Assembly: GCF_017876095.1 (NCBI RefSeq)
Contig: NZ_JAGINM010000008.1
Location: forward strand, 62,001 to 126,000
DNA length: 64,000 bases
Direction: 5' to 3'
From: Azospirillum agricola
Lineage (GTDB): Bacteria > Pseudomonadota > Alphaproteobacteria > Azospirillales > Azospirillaceae
This document shows, piece by piece, positions 24,568 through 33,000 of the stretch. The translations under genes were made by a program, and so were the position numbers. Every line of letters begins with the position of its first letter. The stretch's first letter is position 1. The notes under the pieces are model-generated. The model did not search any database and was not told the DNA's origin. It saw nothing but the letters and a program-made list of their open reading frames with translations.

Positions 24568-24597
24568 TATATAGTCCTATTTCATGGGCGGGGTCAA
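24568..24597 (-). promoter_or_regulatory. Sigma-70-like promoter, minus strand
   Basis: TTGACC (24592-24597) and TATATA (24568-24573) are separated by 18 bp on the minus strand. This is close to the vegetative consensus and the best such match noticed in the window. It faces the terminator 25 bp downstream of its -10 box. Confidence 0.6.
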
Positions 24598-24688
24598 TCC
24601 ATTCGTTGCGAAAGCCATGGGTGGTCTTACAGTGCGGCCGGTGACGGGCCACCTAAGGGGGCTTGAAGGCAAGGCGGAGAGGCGGGCG

Positions 24689-26146
24689 ATGCGGCGGCGG
24701 ACGTTCCTGAAGGCGGCGGCGGCAACAGCGACTCTGGGGGGGACGCTGGGCGCGGCCCTGACGGCGGGCGGCGGCGCCGGGGCGCTGGCGGCTCCCGGCG
24801 CGGCGGCCATCGCGCCCTTCCCGGAAGGCTTCCTGTGGGGTGTCTCGACCTCCGCCTACCAGATCGAGGGCGCCGTCGCCGAGGACGGGCGCGGCCCCAG
24901 CGTCTGGGACACGTTCAGCCATTCCTACGGCCGCATCGCCAACGGCGACACCGGCGACGTCGCCTGCGACCATTACAACCGCTACCGCGAGGACGTCGAG
25001 CTGATGGCGCGGGCCGGCATGAAGGCCTACCGCTTCTCCATCGCCTGGCCGCGCGTGCTGCCGCAGGGGACGGGAACGGTCAACGCCAGGGGGCTGGACT
25101 TCTACGACCGGCTGACCGACTCGCTGCTGGAGCGCGGGATCGAGCCCTGGCCCTGCCTGTACCATTGGGATCTGCCGCAGGCCTTGCAGGACAGGGGCGG
25201 CTGGCTGAACCGCGACATCGCCTCCTGGTTCACCGACTACGCGCTGGCGGTGACGGCGCGGCTCGGCGACCGCGCCAAGCGCTGGGTGATGCTGAACGAG
25301 CCGTCGGTGGTCGCCATCTTCGGCCACGGCACCGGCGGCCACGCGCCGGGCCTGACCGGGCGGGTCAACTGCCTGACGGCGATCCACCACCAGAATCTGG
25401 CGCAGGGCCGGGCGCTGGCGGCGCTGCGCCCGGCCGCCGCCGGGAAGGGCTGGCAGCTCGGCACCGTGCTGTCGCTTCAACCGTCCTGGCCGGTCGGCGG
25501 GCTCGATTCGAACTACCCGGCCTCGCTGATGTGGGACGCGGTGTGGAACCGCTCCTGCCTCGACCCGCTGTTCAAGGGGCGCTTCCCGGAGCAGCTCCAG
25601 GCCGACTTCGCCGCCATCGCCAAACCCGGCGATCTGGCGGTCATCCAGCAGCCGGTCGATTTCCTCGGCGTCAACTACTACAGCCGCATGCACCAGCAGG
25701 TCGATCCGCAGGGGCTGTTCGGCACCGGCTACGGCTCGGCGCCGGAGGGGACGCGGCGCACCGCCATGGAATGGCCGGTCGAGCCGGACGGGCTGACCGA
25801 GATCCTGGTGGAGTTGCAGGAGAGCTACGGCAACCCGCCCGTCTACATCGCCGAGAACGGCGCCGACTACGAGGACGTCGTCGGCCCGTCGGGGCGGGTG
25901 GAGGACAACGACCGCATCGCCTATCTGCGCGGCCACATGCTCGCCGCCCGCAACGCCATCGAGGAGGGCTGCAACGTCAAGGGCTGGATGGTGTGGACGC
26001 TGCTCGACAATTTCGAATGGGCGGAGGGCTACCGCCGCCGCTTCGGGATGGTCCAGGTCGACCGCAAGACGATGGTCCGCACGCCCAAGGCCAGCTATGA
26101 CTGGTACGCCAAGGTCATCCGCAGGAACGGGGTTCCGCAGGCCTGA
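24689..26146 (+). CDS. Tat-signal GH1 beta-glucosidase
   Basis: This is a 485-residue family 1 glycoside hydrolase. The signal M-R-R-R-T-F-L-K-A-A-A-A-T-A-T-L-G-G is of the Tat type, so the enzyme is predicted periplasmic or secreted. The start was placed at this ATG because the region upstream is not conserved-looking. Catalytic glutamates are in L-N-E-P (E204, acid/base) and I-A-E-N-G (E389, nucleophile). The family opening F-P-E-G-F-L-W-G-V-S-T-S-A-Y-Q-I-E-G and W-T-L-L-D-N-F-E-W are intact. It would release glucose from cellobiose or plant beta-glucosides. Most bacterial GH1 enzymes are cytoplasmic, so the Tat leader is noteworthy. Confidence 0.94.
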   Translation: MRRRTFLKAAAATATLGGTLGAALTAGGGAGALAAPGAAAIAPFPEGFLWGVSTSAYQIEGAVAEDGRGPSVWDTFSHSYGRIANGDTGDVACDHYNRYREDVELMARAGMKAYRFSIAWPRVLPQGTGTVNARGLDFYDRLTDSLLERGIEPWPCLYHWDLPQALQDRGGWLNRDIASWFTDYALAVTARLGDRAKRWVMLNEPSVVAIFGHGTGGHAPGLTGRVNCLTAIHHQNLAQGRALAALRPAAAGKGWQLGTVLSLQPSWPVGGLDSNYPASLMWDAVWNRSCLDPLFKGRFPEQLQADFAAIAKPGDLAVIQQPVDFLGVNYYSRMHQQVDPQGLFGTGYGSAPEGTRRTAMEWPVEPDGLTEILVELQESYGNPPVYIAENGADYEDVVGPSGRVEDNDRIAYLRGHMLAARNAIEEGCNVKGWMVWTLLDNFEWAEGYRRRFGMVQVDRKTMVRTPKASYDWYAKVIRRNGVPQA

Positions 26147-26255
26147 GGGGGCGTCGCCCGGACGGCGGCGCGCTGGACGGATGCGGCGAGGCTGCCACAA
26201 GCTGGCGCCCGTGCTAGAGTGGCGCCACTCCTTCCCGTTCCCGCAAGCGCCCCCG

Positions 26256-26678
26256 ATGACCGCGAAACGCCCGCCGCAGCCGACCCGCTTCGCCATCCAG
26301 AAGGCGCGCGGCAAGGGTTGGAAGACCCTGGAGGTGGGGGAGGACCTGGACCACGCCAAGGCGCGCTTCGACGTCATGGTCGGGGTGAACCCGCGCGCCT
26401 ATTTCCGGCTGATCCAGCTCGATTACAACGCCGACTCCGGCTACGAGGGCATGGAGTTCAACTGGACCCTGATCGAGCTTCACGACCCGACGCGGCAGTC
26501 GGGGCCGAGGCCGCCGCCCCGGCCGCGTCCCAGGCCGGCCCGCCGGCCGGTACCGGACGCTCCAACCCGGCGCAGGGAGGCGGTGGCCCTGCCGTTCCGC
26601 GTCTATCTGGCGGTGGTCCTGATCGGCGCGCTGGTGGGCGGGCTGGTCTACCTGCATTTCGCCGGGCCGGGGCGCTGA
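26256..26678 (+). CDS. Conserved hypothetical protein with C-terminal membrane anchor
   Basis: This 140-residue protein has a basic N-terminus. Its central part is K-A-R-G-K-G-W-K-T-L-E-V, then F-D-V-M-V-G-V-N-P-R-A-Y-F-R-L-I-Q-L-D-Y, then G-M-E-F-N-W-T-L-I-E-L-H. A proline/arginine linker (about 88-112) and one C-terminal helix (V-Y-L-A-V-V-L-I-G-A-L-V-G-G-L) follow, so it is likely a tail-anchored inner-membrane protein. High GC3 supports coding. I do not recognise a function. It is 109 bp after the beta-glucosidase and convergent with the lipoprotein gene. Confidence 0.72.
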   Translation: MTAKRPPQPTRFAIQKARGKGWKTLEVGEDLDHAKARFDVMVGVNPRAYFRLIQLDYNADSGYEGMEFNWTLIELHDPTRQSGPRPPPRPRPRPARRPVPDAPTRRREAVALPFRVYLAVVLIGALVGGLVYLHFAGPGR

Positions 26679-26684
26679 GCGGCG

Positions 26685-26948
26685 TCACTCGGCGCTGTAC
26701 CCTTTCCGGCGCATGCATTGCCCGAAGATTTCCTTGCGGTAGCGGAACTGTGGCGTTTCCGGCAGCGGGCGGTTGGGATAGCCGCGCAGGCGCATGGTGG
26801 CGTCCACCTCCTCGGTGCATTCGTCGTAGGCGACGACGGGCACCTCCTTGCCGGCCTCCCATTCCCGGTAGGACGGGCCGCCGCCGCAGCCGGCCATCAG
26901 CAGAAGACCGGCCAGCGCCCCGGCGGTCCTGAATCGGGTCATGTCCAT
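26685..26948 (-). CDS. Small lipoprotein
   Basis: This 87-residue protein has a lipoprotein signal ending L-L-L-M-A-G-C with Gly after the cysteine, so it should be lipidated. The mature part has paired cysteines in D-E-C-T-E-E and F-G-Q-C-M-R-R-K-G-Y, suggesting one disulfide. The closing C-M-x-x-K-G-Y pattern is frequent in small proteobacterial lipoproteins. A G-A-G-G site precedes the ATG. The target membrane and role are unknown. Confidence 0.8.
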   Translation of the reverse strand: MDMTRFRTAGALAGLLLMAGCGGGPSYREWEAGKEVPVVAYDECTEEVDATMRLRGYPNRPLPETPQFRYRKEIFGQCMRRKGYSAE

Positions 26949-27162
26949 GCTGGTCCTCGTTGCCATCCCCGGAGCGGAGATTCCCGGAGCGCAGGCTAGC
27001 ACGGCCGCGCCCCGCCCATCCATTTTCGGGCGCGCTTTTTTGGCAACGCTGCGCGACGGACAGGGCCGGCGCACAAAAATCGCGACCGGAAAGCCGCCGC
27101 AATCTGGTAACACGGTCGCGGCGTATCTTTCGTGGCAGGGCGTCACGGACGGAGGGAAGGGC

Positions 27163-28077
27163 ATGTCTGGGATTGCGCGGCGGACGCGGTGCGGCGCGGC
27201 TGTGGCGGTTGTGGTGTCGGTGCTGGCGGCCATGCCGATGACGGCGCGGGCCGAGCCGGCGGCGGCGGACATCCAGTGGGCGCAGATTTTCCTGAAGGAA
27301 AAGGGCTTCGACATCGGCGGCCGCGCCAACGGCCAGATGACCGCGCAGACCCGCGCGGCGCTCGGCGCCTACCAGAAATCGGTCGGTCTGCCGGCGACCG
27401 GGCAGCTCGATTCCGCCACCACCGCCAGGATCATGGGCGAGCGGGAGAAGAAGGCCTCTCCCACCATGGGCAGCCTGTCCAGGAGCCAGGTCGGTCAGAC
27501 CCCGCGCGACCGCGAGGTGGCGCCGCGCGCGGCCCCCACCGCCCGCATCGACAGCGGCAACGAATCCGTCGGCGGCATGGCGCAGTTCGGCTCGGCGCCA
27601 TCCGCGTCCGCCTCGGGCAGCCCGGCCGGCCATGCGCCGGCCAGGACGGCCTCCGCGCCGTCGGCGCCCGCCGCGCCCGCGCATTCCTCCCCGGCGGCCG
27701 CCCCGGCCGTGCCGTCGCCGCCGCGCGCGGCGGCGCACGGGTCGGACGGGCCGGCGCCCCAGGCGGCGCCGCGCGGCGCCGTCACCGCCGCCACGCCGGC
27801 CGGCGATCCCGCCCCGCTGGTCGAGGCGTCGACGGCCGGCGGCGCTCCTGGCTGGATGACCAACGGCCTGCGCTATGGCGTGATGGGGCTGGTCGCGGCG
27901 ACCCTGGGCGGCATCGGCTTCGCGTGGTGGCGCAGCGGGCGCGGCGCCGTTCCGGCCGGCGTGCCCGGCGACGGCGCTCCGCGCGACACCCGCGTCGAGC
28001 CGAGCTTCGGCTCTCCGCGCCGCCGCGAGGAGCTGACCCCCGGCCCGCGCCTGACCGCCGGGGCGCGGCGGCGCTGA
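27163..28077 (+). CDS. Peptidoglycan-binding protein with Ala/Pro-rich linker
   Basis: This 304-residue protein starts after G-G-A-G-G-G-A-A-G-G. It has a Sec signal (A-V-A-V-V-V-S-V-L-A-A, cleavage near A-R-A-E). A peptidoglycan-binding domain of type 1 (about 38-95) shows Q-I-F-L-K-E-K-G-F-D-I-G-G-R, M-T-A-Q-T-R-A-A-L-G-A-Y-Q and G-L-P-A-T-G-Q-L-D. After a long low-complexity Ala/Pro/Ser linker comes one helix (about 238-258) and a basic tail. This fits an envelope protein anchored in the inner membrane that reaches the cell wall. No enzymatic domain is visible. Confidence 0.82.
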   Translation: MSGIARRTRCGAAVAVVVSVLAAMPMTARAEPAAADIQWAQIFLKEKGFDIGGRANGQMTAQTRAALGAYQKSVGLPATGQLDSATTARIMGEREKKASPTMGSLSRSQVGQTPRDREVAPRAAPTARIDSGNESVGGMAQFGSAPSASASGSPAGHAPARTASAPSAPAAPAHSSPAAAPAVPSPPRAAAHGSDGPAPQAAPRGAVTAATPAGDPAPLVEASTAGGAPGWMTNGLRYGVMGLVAATLGGIGFAWWRSGRGAVPAGVPGDGAPRDTRVEPSFGSPRRREELTPGPRLTAGARRR

Positions 28078-28078
28078 C

Positions 28079-28324
28079 TCAGCCCATCTGGGCCATCATC
28101 GGGCACATCCCGCTTCCGCCGCAGCCGCCCGGCGCGCAGGCCGGCGCCGGAGCGGCGGCCTGCGCCTTCGCCACGCGCGGGGCCATGATCGCCTTGGCGA
28201 CCTGGGTGCCGCCGCAGGACGGGCAGGGGATGCCCGCCTGCCTCTTCGCGTCGTAATCGGCCATGTTGTCGAACCATTCATTGAACGAATGGCCGCAGGC
28301 GCAGTTCAGGGCGTAGACGATCAT
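28079..28324 (-). CDS. DUF1178-like zinc-ribbon protein
   Basis: This 81-residue protein begins M-I-V-Y-A-L-N-C-A-C-G-H-S-F-N-E-W-F and has a second metal knuckle, C-P-S-C-G-G-T-Q-V-A-K-A-I-M-A-P, giving a four-Cys zinc ribbon like DUF1178 proteins. Its C-terminal tail adds four more cysteines and several methionines (C-A-P-G-G-C-G-G-S-G-M-C-P-M-M). This is unusual and may bind metal. It is convergent with the peptidoglycan-binding protein gene (1-bp gap). The function is unknown. Confidence 0.8.
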   Translation of the reverse strand: MIVYALNCACGHSFNEWFDNMADYDAKRQAGIPCPSCGGTQVAKAIMAPRVAKAQAAAPAPACAPGGCGGSGMCPMMAQMG

Positions 28325-28739
28325 TGCGGCTCCTTTGGCGGATGGCGGAGGGCGGCGCCCGGATCGCTCCTTCTAGCCGCCGGAGTCCCCGGCCCGCCAG
28401 GATCTGCATCAATTCGTGGGAGGCCGAGCCTCGGGCGAAGCCGTCCGGCGCGCCCTCCCGGCGGCTGACCGGTGCGCCGGGGATCTTGCGGTGCTGGTCG
28501 TCGGCGACCGGCACCCGATCCTTGGCGAAGAGGATCCGCAGCCGCAGCTTCCGGCGGTGGATCGGGGTCATCCCGTGCCGGCCGGCGAGATCGGGTCGGC
28601 GGGAGCACGCGACGATTCGCCGACGGAAGCTGCGACCGAGCTGGTTCGGCCACGCCGGGCCCATCCCGCCGCCCATCCCTTTCCACCACCCGGCCCCTGT
28701 CGCGGCCGTCCCCATGTTCAATCAAGGCGATACGTTGGT
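28325..28739. other. Gene-poor GC-rich stretch
   Basis: No confident gene is seen here. A minus-strand frame ending at 28278 has good GC3 over ~80 codons (with R-R-K-L-R-L-R-I-L-F-A-K-D-R-V), but it runs over the start of the DUF1178-like gene and resembles nothing I know. It may be the remains of a gene that once preceded that operon. Confidence 0.4.
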
Positions 28740-28870
28740 GAAATGGGAAAATGGCCGTGAAAAATTCATATATATTCATAAAACTCAGAATTATATTCTG
28801 AATTTCTTTAAAATTAGCTGTGGAAATATGGTGACGCTATCGGTTAGTCTTCGAATGTTGCGTCGTTGAA
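28740..28870. other. AT-rich island with palindrome
   Basis: About 130 bp of low GC content lie inside ~70% GC surroundings. They contain the palindrome TCAGAAT-TAT-ATTCTGA (28785-28801) and several A/T runs. No gene is apparent. It could be an operator and promoter facing either way, or a fragment of foreign DNA. The distance to proC is ~215 bp. Confidence 0.55.
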
Positions 28871-29082
28871 CCGTTCCTACCCGGTCCAAGAAACGGCGCG
28901 CTCATCACCAAACAACCGGCGGCGGTCGTGACGATCCACACGGGCAATGTCCTTGGCGTGCGCAAGACATGGTTCGCGGCGAACGCGCGCCGTCTTGACG
29001 CGCCAATGGTCCGGCATGGCCTCGTCTGCCGGCCGGCATCGCTGTTTCCGTCATCCCGTCCTTCCGTCCCACAGGTGCGCCC

Positions 29083-29943
29083 ATGACACCCTCCCGCGAC
29101 GACGCGATCCTTCTCCTCGGCGCCGGCCGCATGGGCGCCGCCCTGCTGCGCGGCTGGCTGGCGCAGGGGGTGGCGGGCCGCTCGATCACCGTCCTCGATC
29201 CCAACCCGGCGCCCGACCTGCTGGCCCTGGCCGGGGACGCCGGCGTCCGCCTGAACCCGGCGGAGACGGGCGCCGCCGACATCCTGGTGGTGGCGGTCAA
29301 GCCGCAGCTCGTCGCCCAGGCGGCGCCCGCCGTCCAGCCGTGGCTGTCGGCGGACACCCTCGTCGTCTCGATCATGGCCGGCAAGACGTTGGCCGATCTG
29401 CGGGCGCTGTTCCCGACAGCCGGTTCGCACGTCCGCGCCATGCCCAACCTGCCGGCGGCGGTCGGGCGCGGCGCGACGGTGGCCGTCGCCCCTCCCGGCA
29501 CCCCCGGCGCCGCGATCGAGCGCAGCCACCGGCTGCTGACCGCCGTCGGCGGGCTGGAATGGCTGGAGGACGAGGCGCTGGTCGACGCGGCGACCGCTGT
29601 TTCCGGCTCCGGCCCGGCCTATGTCTTCTACATGGTGGAATGCCTGACCCGCGCCGGCACCGAGGCCGGCCTGCCGCCGGGGATCGCCGAGCGCCTGGCG
29701 CGCGCCACGGTCGAGGGGGCCGGCGCCATGCTCGGCGCCACCGGCCAGCCGGCGGCGGACCTGCGCGGCAACGTGACCTCGCCGGGCGGCACCACCCAGG
29801 CCGGCCTGTCGGTGCTGATGGCCGGCGGGACGATGCAGGCGCTGCTGTCGGACACCGTGCGGGCGGCGGCGGCGCGGGCGCGCGAACTGGGCGGCACCGC
29901 CCCGGCCGCTCCGGCCGTCGCCGCTCCCTCCACCGGCGCCTGA
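29083..29943 (+). CDS. proC: Pyrroline-5-carboxylate reductase
   Basis: This 286-residue NAD(P)H enzyme catalyses the last step of proline synthesis. The Rossmann motif is L-L-G-A-G-R-M-G-A-A-L-L-R-G-W. The conserved A-V-K-P-Q is present, followed by R-A-M-P-N-L-P-A-A-V-G and the C-terminal dimerisation signature from V-T-S-P-G-G-T-T-Q-A-G-L. A short Ala/Pro tail ends it. It lies 79 bp upstream of putA in the same orientation, so synthesis and degradation enzymes of proline may share transcripts. Confidence 0.94.
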   Translation: MTPSRDDAILLLGAGRMGAALLRGWLAQGVAGRSITVLDPNPAPDLLALAGDAGVRLNPAETGAADILVVAVKPQLVAQAAPAVQPWLSADTLVVSIMAGKTLADLRALFPTAGSHVRAMPNLPAAVGRGATVAVAPPGTPGAAIERSHRLLTAVGGLEWLEDEALVDAATAVSGSGPAYVFYMVECLTRAGTEAGLPPGIAERLARATVEGAGAMLGATGQPAADLRGNVTSPGGTTQAGLSVLMAGGTMQALLSDTVRAAAARARELGGTAPAAPAVAAPSTGA

Positions 29944-30022
29944 GCGGCGCGGACGTTCGACCACGACCCTTTCACCCAGCGCCCGGATCGCTCGGGCCGA
30001 CCGAACAGAGCCCCAACCCCCG

Positions 30023-33000
30023 ATGAACCACAGGACGGATCCCATGATCGGCCCGAGCGCTTCGACCGCCACCACCGTTGAAACGGCCAACCGGACGGGC
30101 GCCGGCCCCTTTTCGGCCTTCGCCACGCCGGTCCGTCCGCCGACGGATCTGCGGCAGGCGATCACCGCCGCCTACCGCCGGCCGGAGCCGGAGTGCGTGG
30201 CGTGGCTGGTCGGGCAGGCGACCCTGCCGGCCTCGGTGACGACCGCCGCCGAGGCGACGGCGCGCACGCTGATCGCCGCCCTGCGCGCCAAGCCGCAGGG
30301 GCGTGGGGTCGAGGGGCTGATCCACGAATACAGCCTGTCCAGCCAGGAGGGCGTCGCTCTGATGTGCTTGGCGGAGGCGCTGCTGCGCATCCCCGACCGC
30401 GCCACCCGCGACGCGCTGATCCGCGACAAGATCGCCGGCGGCGACTGGCGTGCGCATCTCGGCAACAGCCCGTCGCTGTTCGTCAACGCCGCGACCTGGG
30501 GCCTGCTTGTCACCGGCAAGGTGACGGGCGTGCTCGGCAACAACGCCCTGGCGGGTGTCCTGGGCGGCGGGGCGCTCAGCGAGCGGGCGCTGTCCTCGGC
30601 GCTGACCCGGCTGATCCTGCGCGGCGGCGAGCCGCTGATCCGCCGCGGCGTCGATTTCGCCATGCGGATGATGGGCGAGCAGTTCGTCACCGGCCAGACC
30701 ATCGACGAGGCGCTGGCCAACAGCCGCAAGATGGAGGCCGAGGGCTTCCGCTACTCCTACGACATGCTGGGAGAGGCGGCGACCACGGCGGCCGACGCCG
30801 ACCGCTACTTCGCTGATTATGAAACGGCGATCCACGCCATCGGCAAGGCCTCGGCCGGGCGCGGCATCCATGACGGGCCGGGCATCTCGATCAAGCTGTC
30901 GGCCCTGCACCCGCGCTACAGCCGTGCCCAGGCCGACCGCGTGATGGCCGAGCTGCTGCCGCGCGTGACCGCGCTGGCCAAGCTGGCGCGCGGCTACGAC
31001 ATCGGCCTGAACATCGACGCCGAGGAGTCCGACCGGCTGGAGCTGTCGCTCGACCTGCTGGAAGCGCTGTGCTTCGACCGCGATCTGGCGGGTTGGGACG
31101 GCATCGGCTTCGTCATCCAGGCCTACGGCAAGCGCTGTCCCTACGTGATCGACTTCGTGGTCGACCTCGCCCGGCGCAGCGGCCACCGGCTGATGATCCG
31201 GCTGGTCAAGGGCGCCTACTGGGATTCGGAGATCAAGCGCGCCCAGGTCGACGGGCTGGAGGATTTCCCGGTCTACACCCGCAAGCTCCACACCGACGTC
31301 TCCTACGTCGCCTGCGCGCGCAAGCTGCTGGCCGCCCCCGACGCGGTGTTCCCGCAGTTCGCCACCCACAACGCCCAGACGCTCGCCACCATTCACAGCA
31401 TGGCCGGCGACGACTTCCAGGTCGGCAAGTACGAGTTCCAGTGCCTGCACGGCATGGGCGAGCCGCTCTACAAGGAGGTGGTCGGCCCGCTGAAGCGGCC
31501 CTGCCGCGTCTACGCCCCGGTCGGCACGCACGAGACGCTGCTGGCCTATCTGGTCCGCCGCCTGCTGGAGAACGGGGCCAACAGCTCCTTCGTCAACCGC
31601 ATCGCCGACAAGAGCGTGTCGATCGACAGCCTCGTCGCCGACCCGGTGGAGATCGCCCGCGCCACCCTGCCGGTCGGCGCGCCGAATCCGCTGATCGCGC
31701 TGCCCAAGGATCTGTTCGGGGCCGAGCGGCCCAACTCGGCCGGCCTCGACCTCGCCAACGAGCACGCGCTGCTCGCCCTGTCCGAGGCGCTGCGCGACAG
31801 CGCCCGGCGGAACTGGACGGCCGCCCCGCTGCTGGCCGACGGCGAGCGGTCGGGCCGGACACAGCCGGTGCTGAACCCGGCCGACCGGCGCGACGTCGTC
31901 GGTCACGCCACCGACGCCACGCCGGACATCGTCGCCGAGGCCGTCCGCTTCGCCGAGGCCGGGGCCGCCGCCTGGGCCGCCACCGCGCCGGCCGAGCGCG
32001 CCGCCTGCCTGTTCCGCGCCGCCGACGCCATGCAGGCGCGGCTGCCGACCCTGCTCGGCCTGATCATCCGCGAGGCCGGCAAGTCGGCGTCCAACGCCAT
32101 CGCCGAGGTGCGCGAGGCCATCGACTTCCTGCGCTACTACGGCGCCCAGGCCCGCGACCGCTTCGCCAACGGCACCCACGTCCCGCTGGGGCCGGTGGTC
32201 TGCATCAGCCCGTGGAACTTCCCGCTCGCCATCTTCACCGGTCAGGTCGCGGCGGCGCTCGCCGCCGGCAACCCGGTGCTGGCCAAGCCGGCCGAGGAGA
32301 CCCCGCTGGTCGCCGCCGAGGCGGTCCGCATCCTGCGCGAGGCCGGCGTGCCGGCGGCGGCGGTGCAGCTGCTGCCCGGCGCCGGCGCGGTCGGCGCGGC
32401 GCTGGTCGGCGACGCGGCGACGCGGGCGGTGATGTTCACCGGCTCGACCGAGGTGGCGCGGCTGATCCAGCGCCAGCTCGCCGACCGGCTGTCGCCGGAT
32501 GGCGCGCCGATCCCGCTGATCGCCGAGACCGGCGGCCAGAACGCCATGATCGTCGACAGCTCGGCGCTGGCCGAGCAGGTGGTGGGCGACGTCATCGCGT
32601 CCGCCTTCGACAGCGCCGGCCAGCGCTGCTCGGCGCTGCGCGTCCTGTGTCTCCAGGAGGATGTCGCCGACCGCACGCTGACCATGCTGAAGGGGGCGCT
32701 GCACGAGCTGCGCATCGGCAACCCCGACCGTCTGGCCACCGACGTCGGCCCGGTCATCACCGAGGAGGCGCGCGCCGGCATCGACCGCCACATCGAGGCG
32801 ATGCGCGCCAAGGGCCGCCGGGTCGATTCGCTGGCCCTGCCGCCGGAGACCGCCCACGGCACCTTCGTGGCGCCGACGATCATCGAGATCGACGGCATCG
32901 CCGATCTGGAGCGCGAGGTGTTCGGCCCGGTGCTGCACGTCCTGCGCTACCGCCGCGACGATCTCGACGGGCTGGTCGACGCCATCAACGGCACCGGCTA

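Noticed and set aside
24446..24652. 68-codon minus-strand frame across the promoter and terminator
   Set aside because: It spans a strong intrinsic terminator and has no recognisable motif, so the RNA elements explain the DNA better.
28278..28721. Minus-strand 147-codon frame with fair GC3
   Set aside because: It overlaps the DUF1178-like start, has no recognisable domain and shows poor codon choice at its end. I treat it as possible gene remains only.
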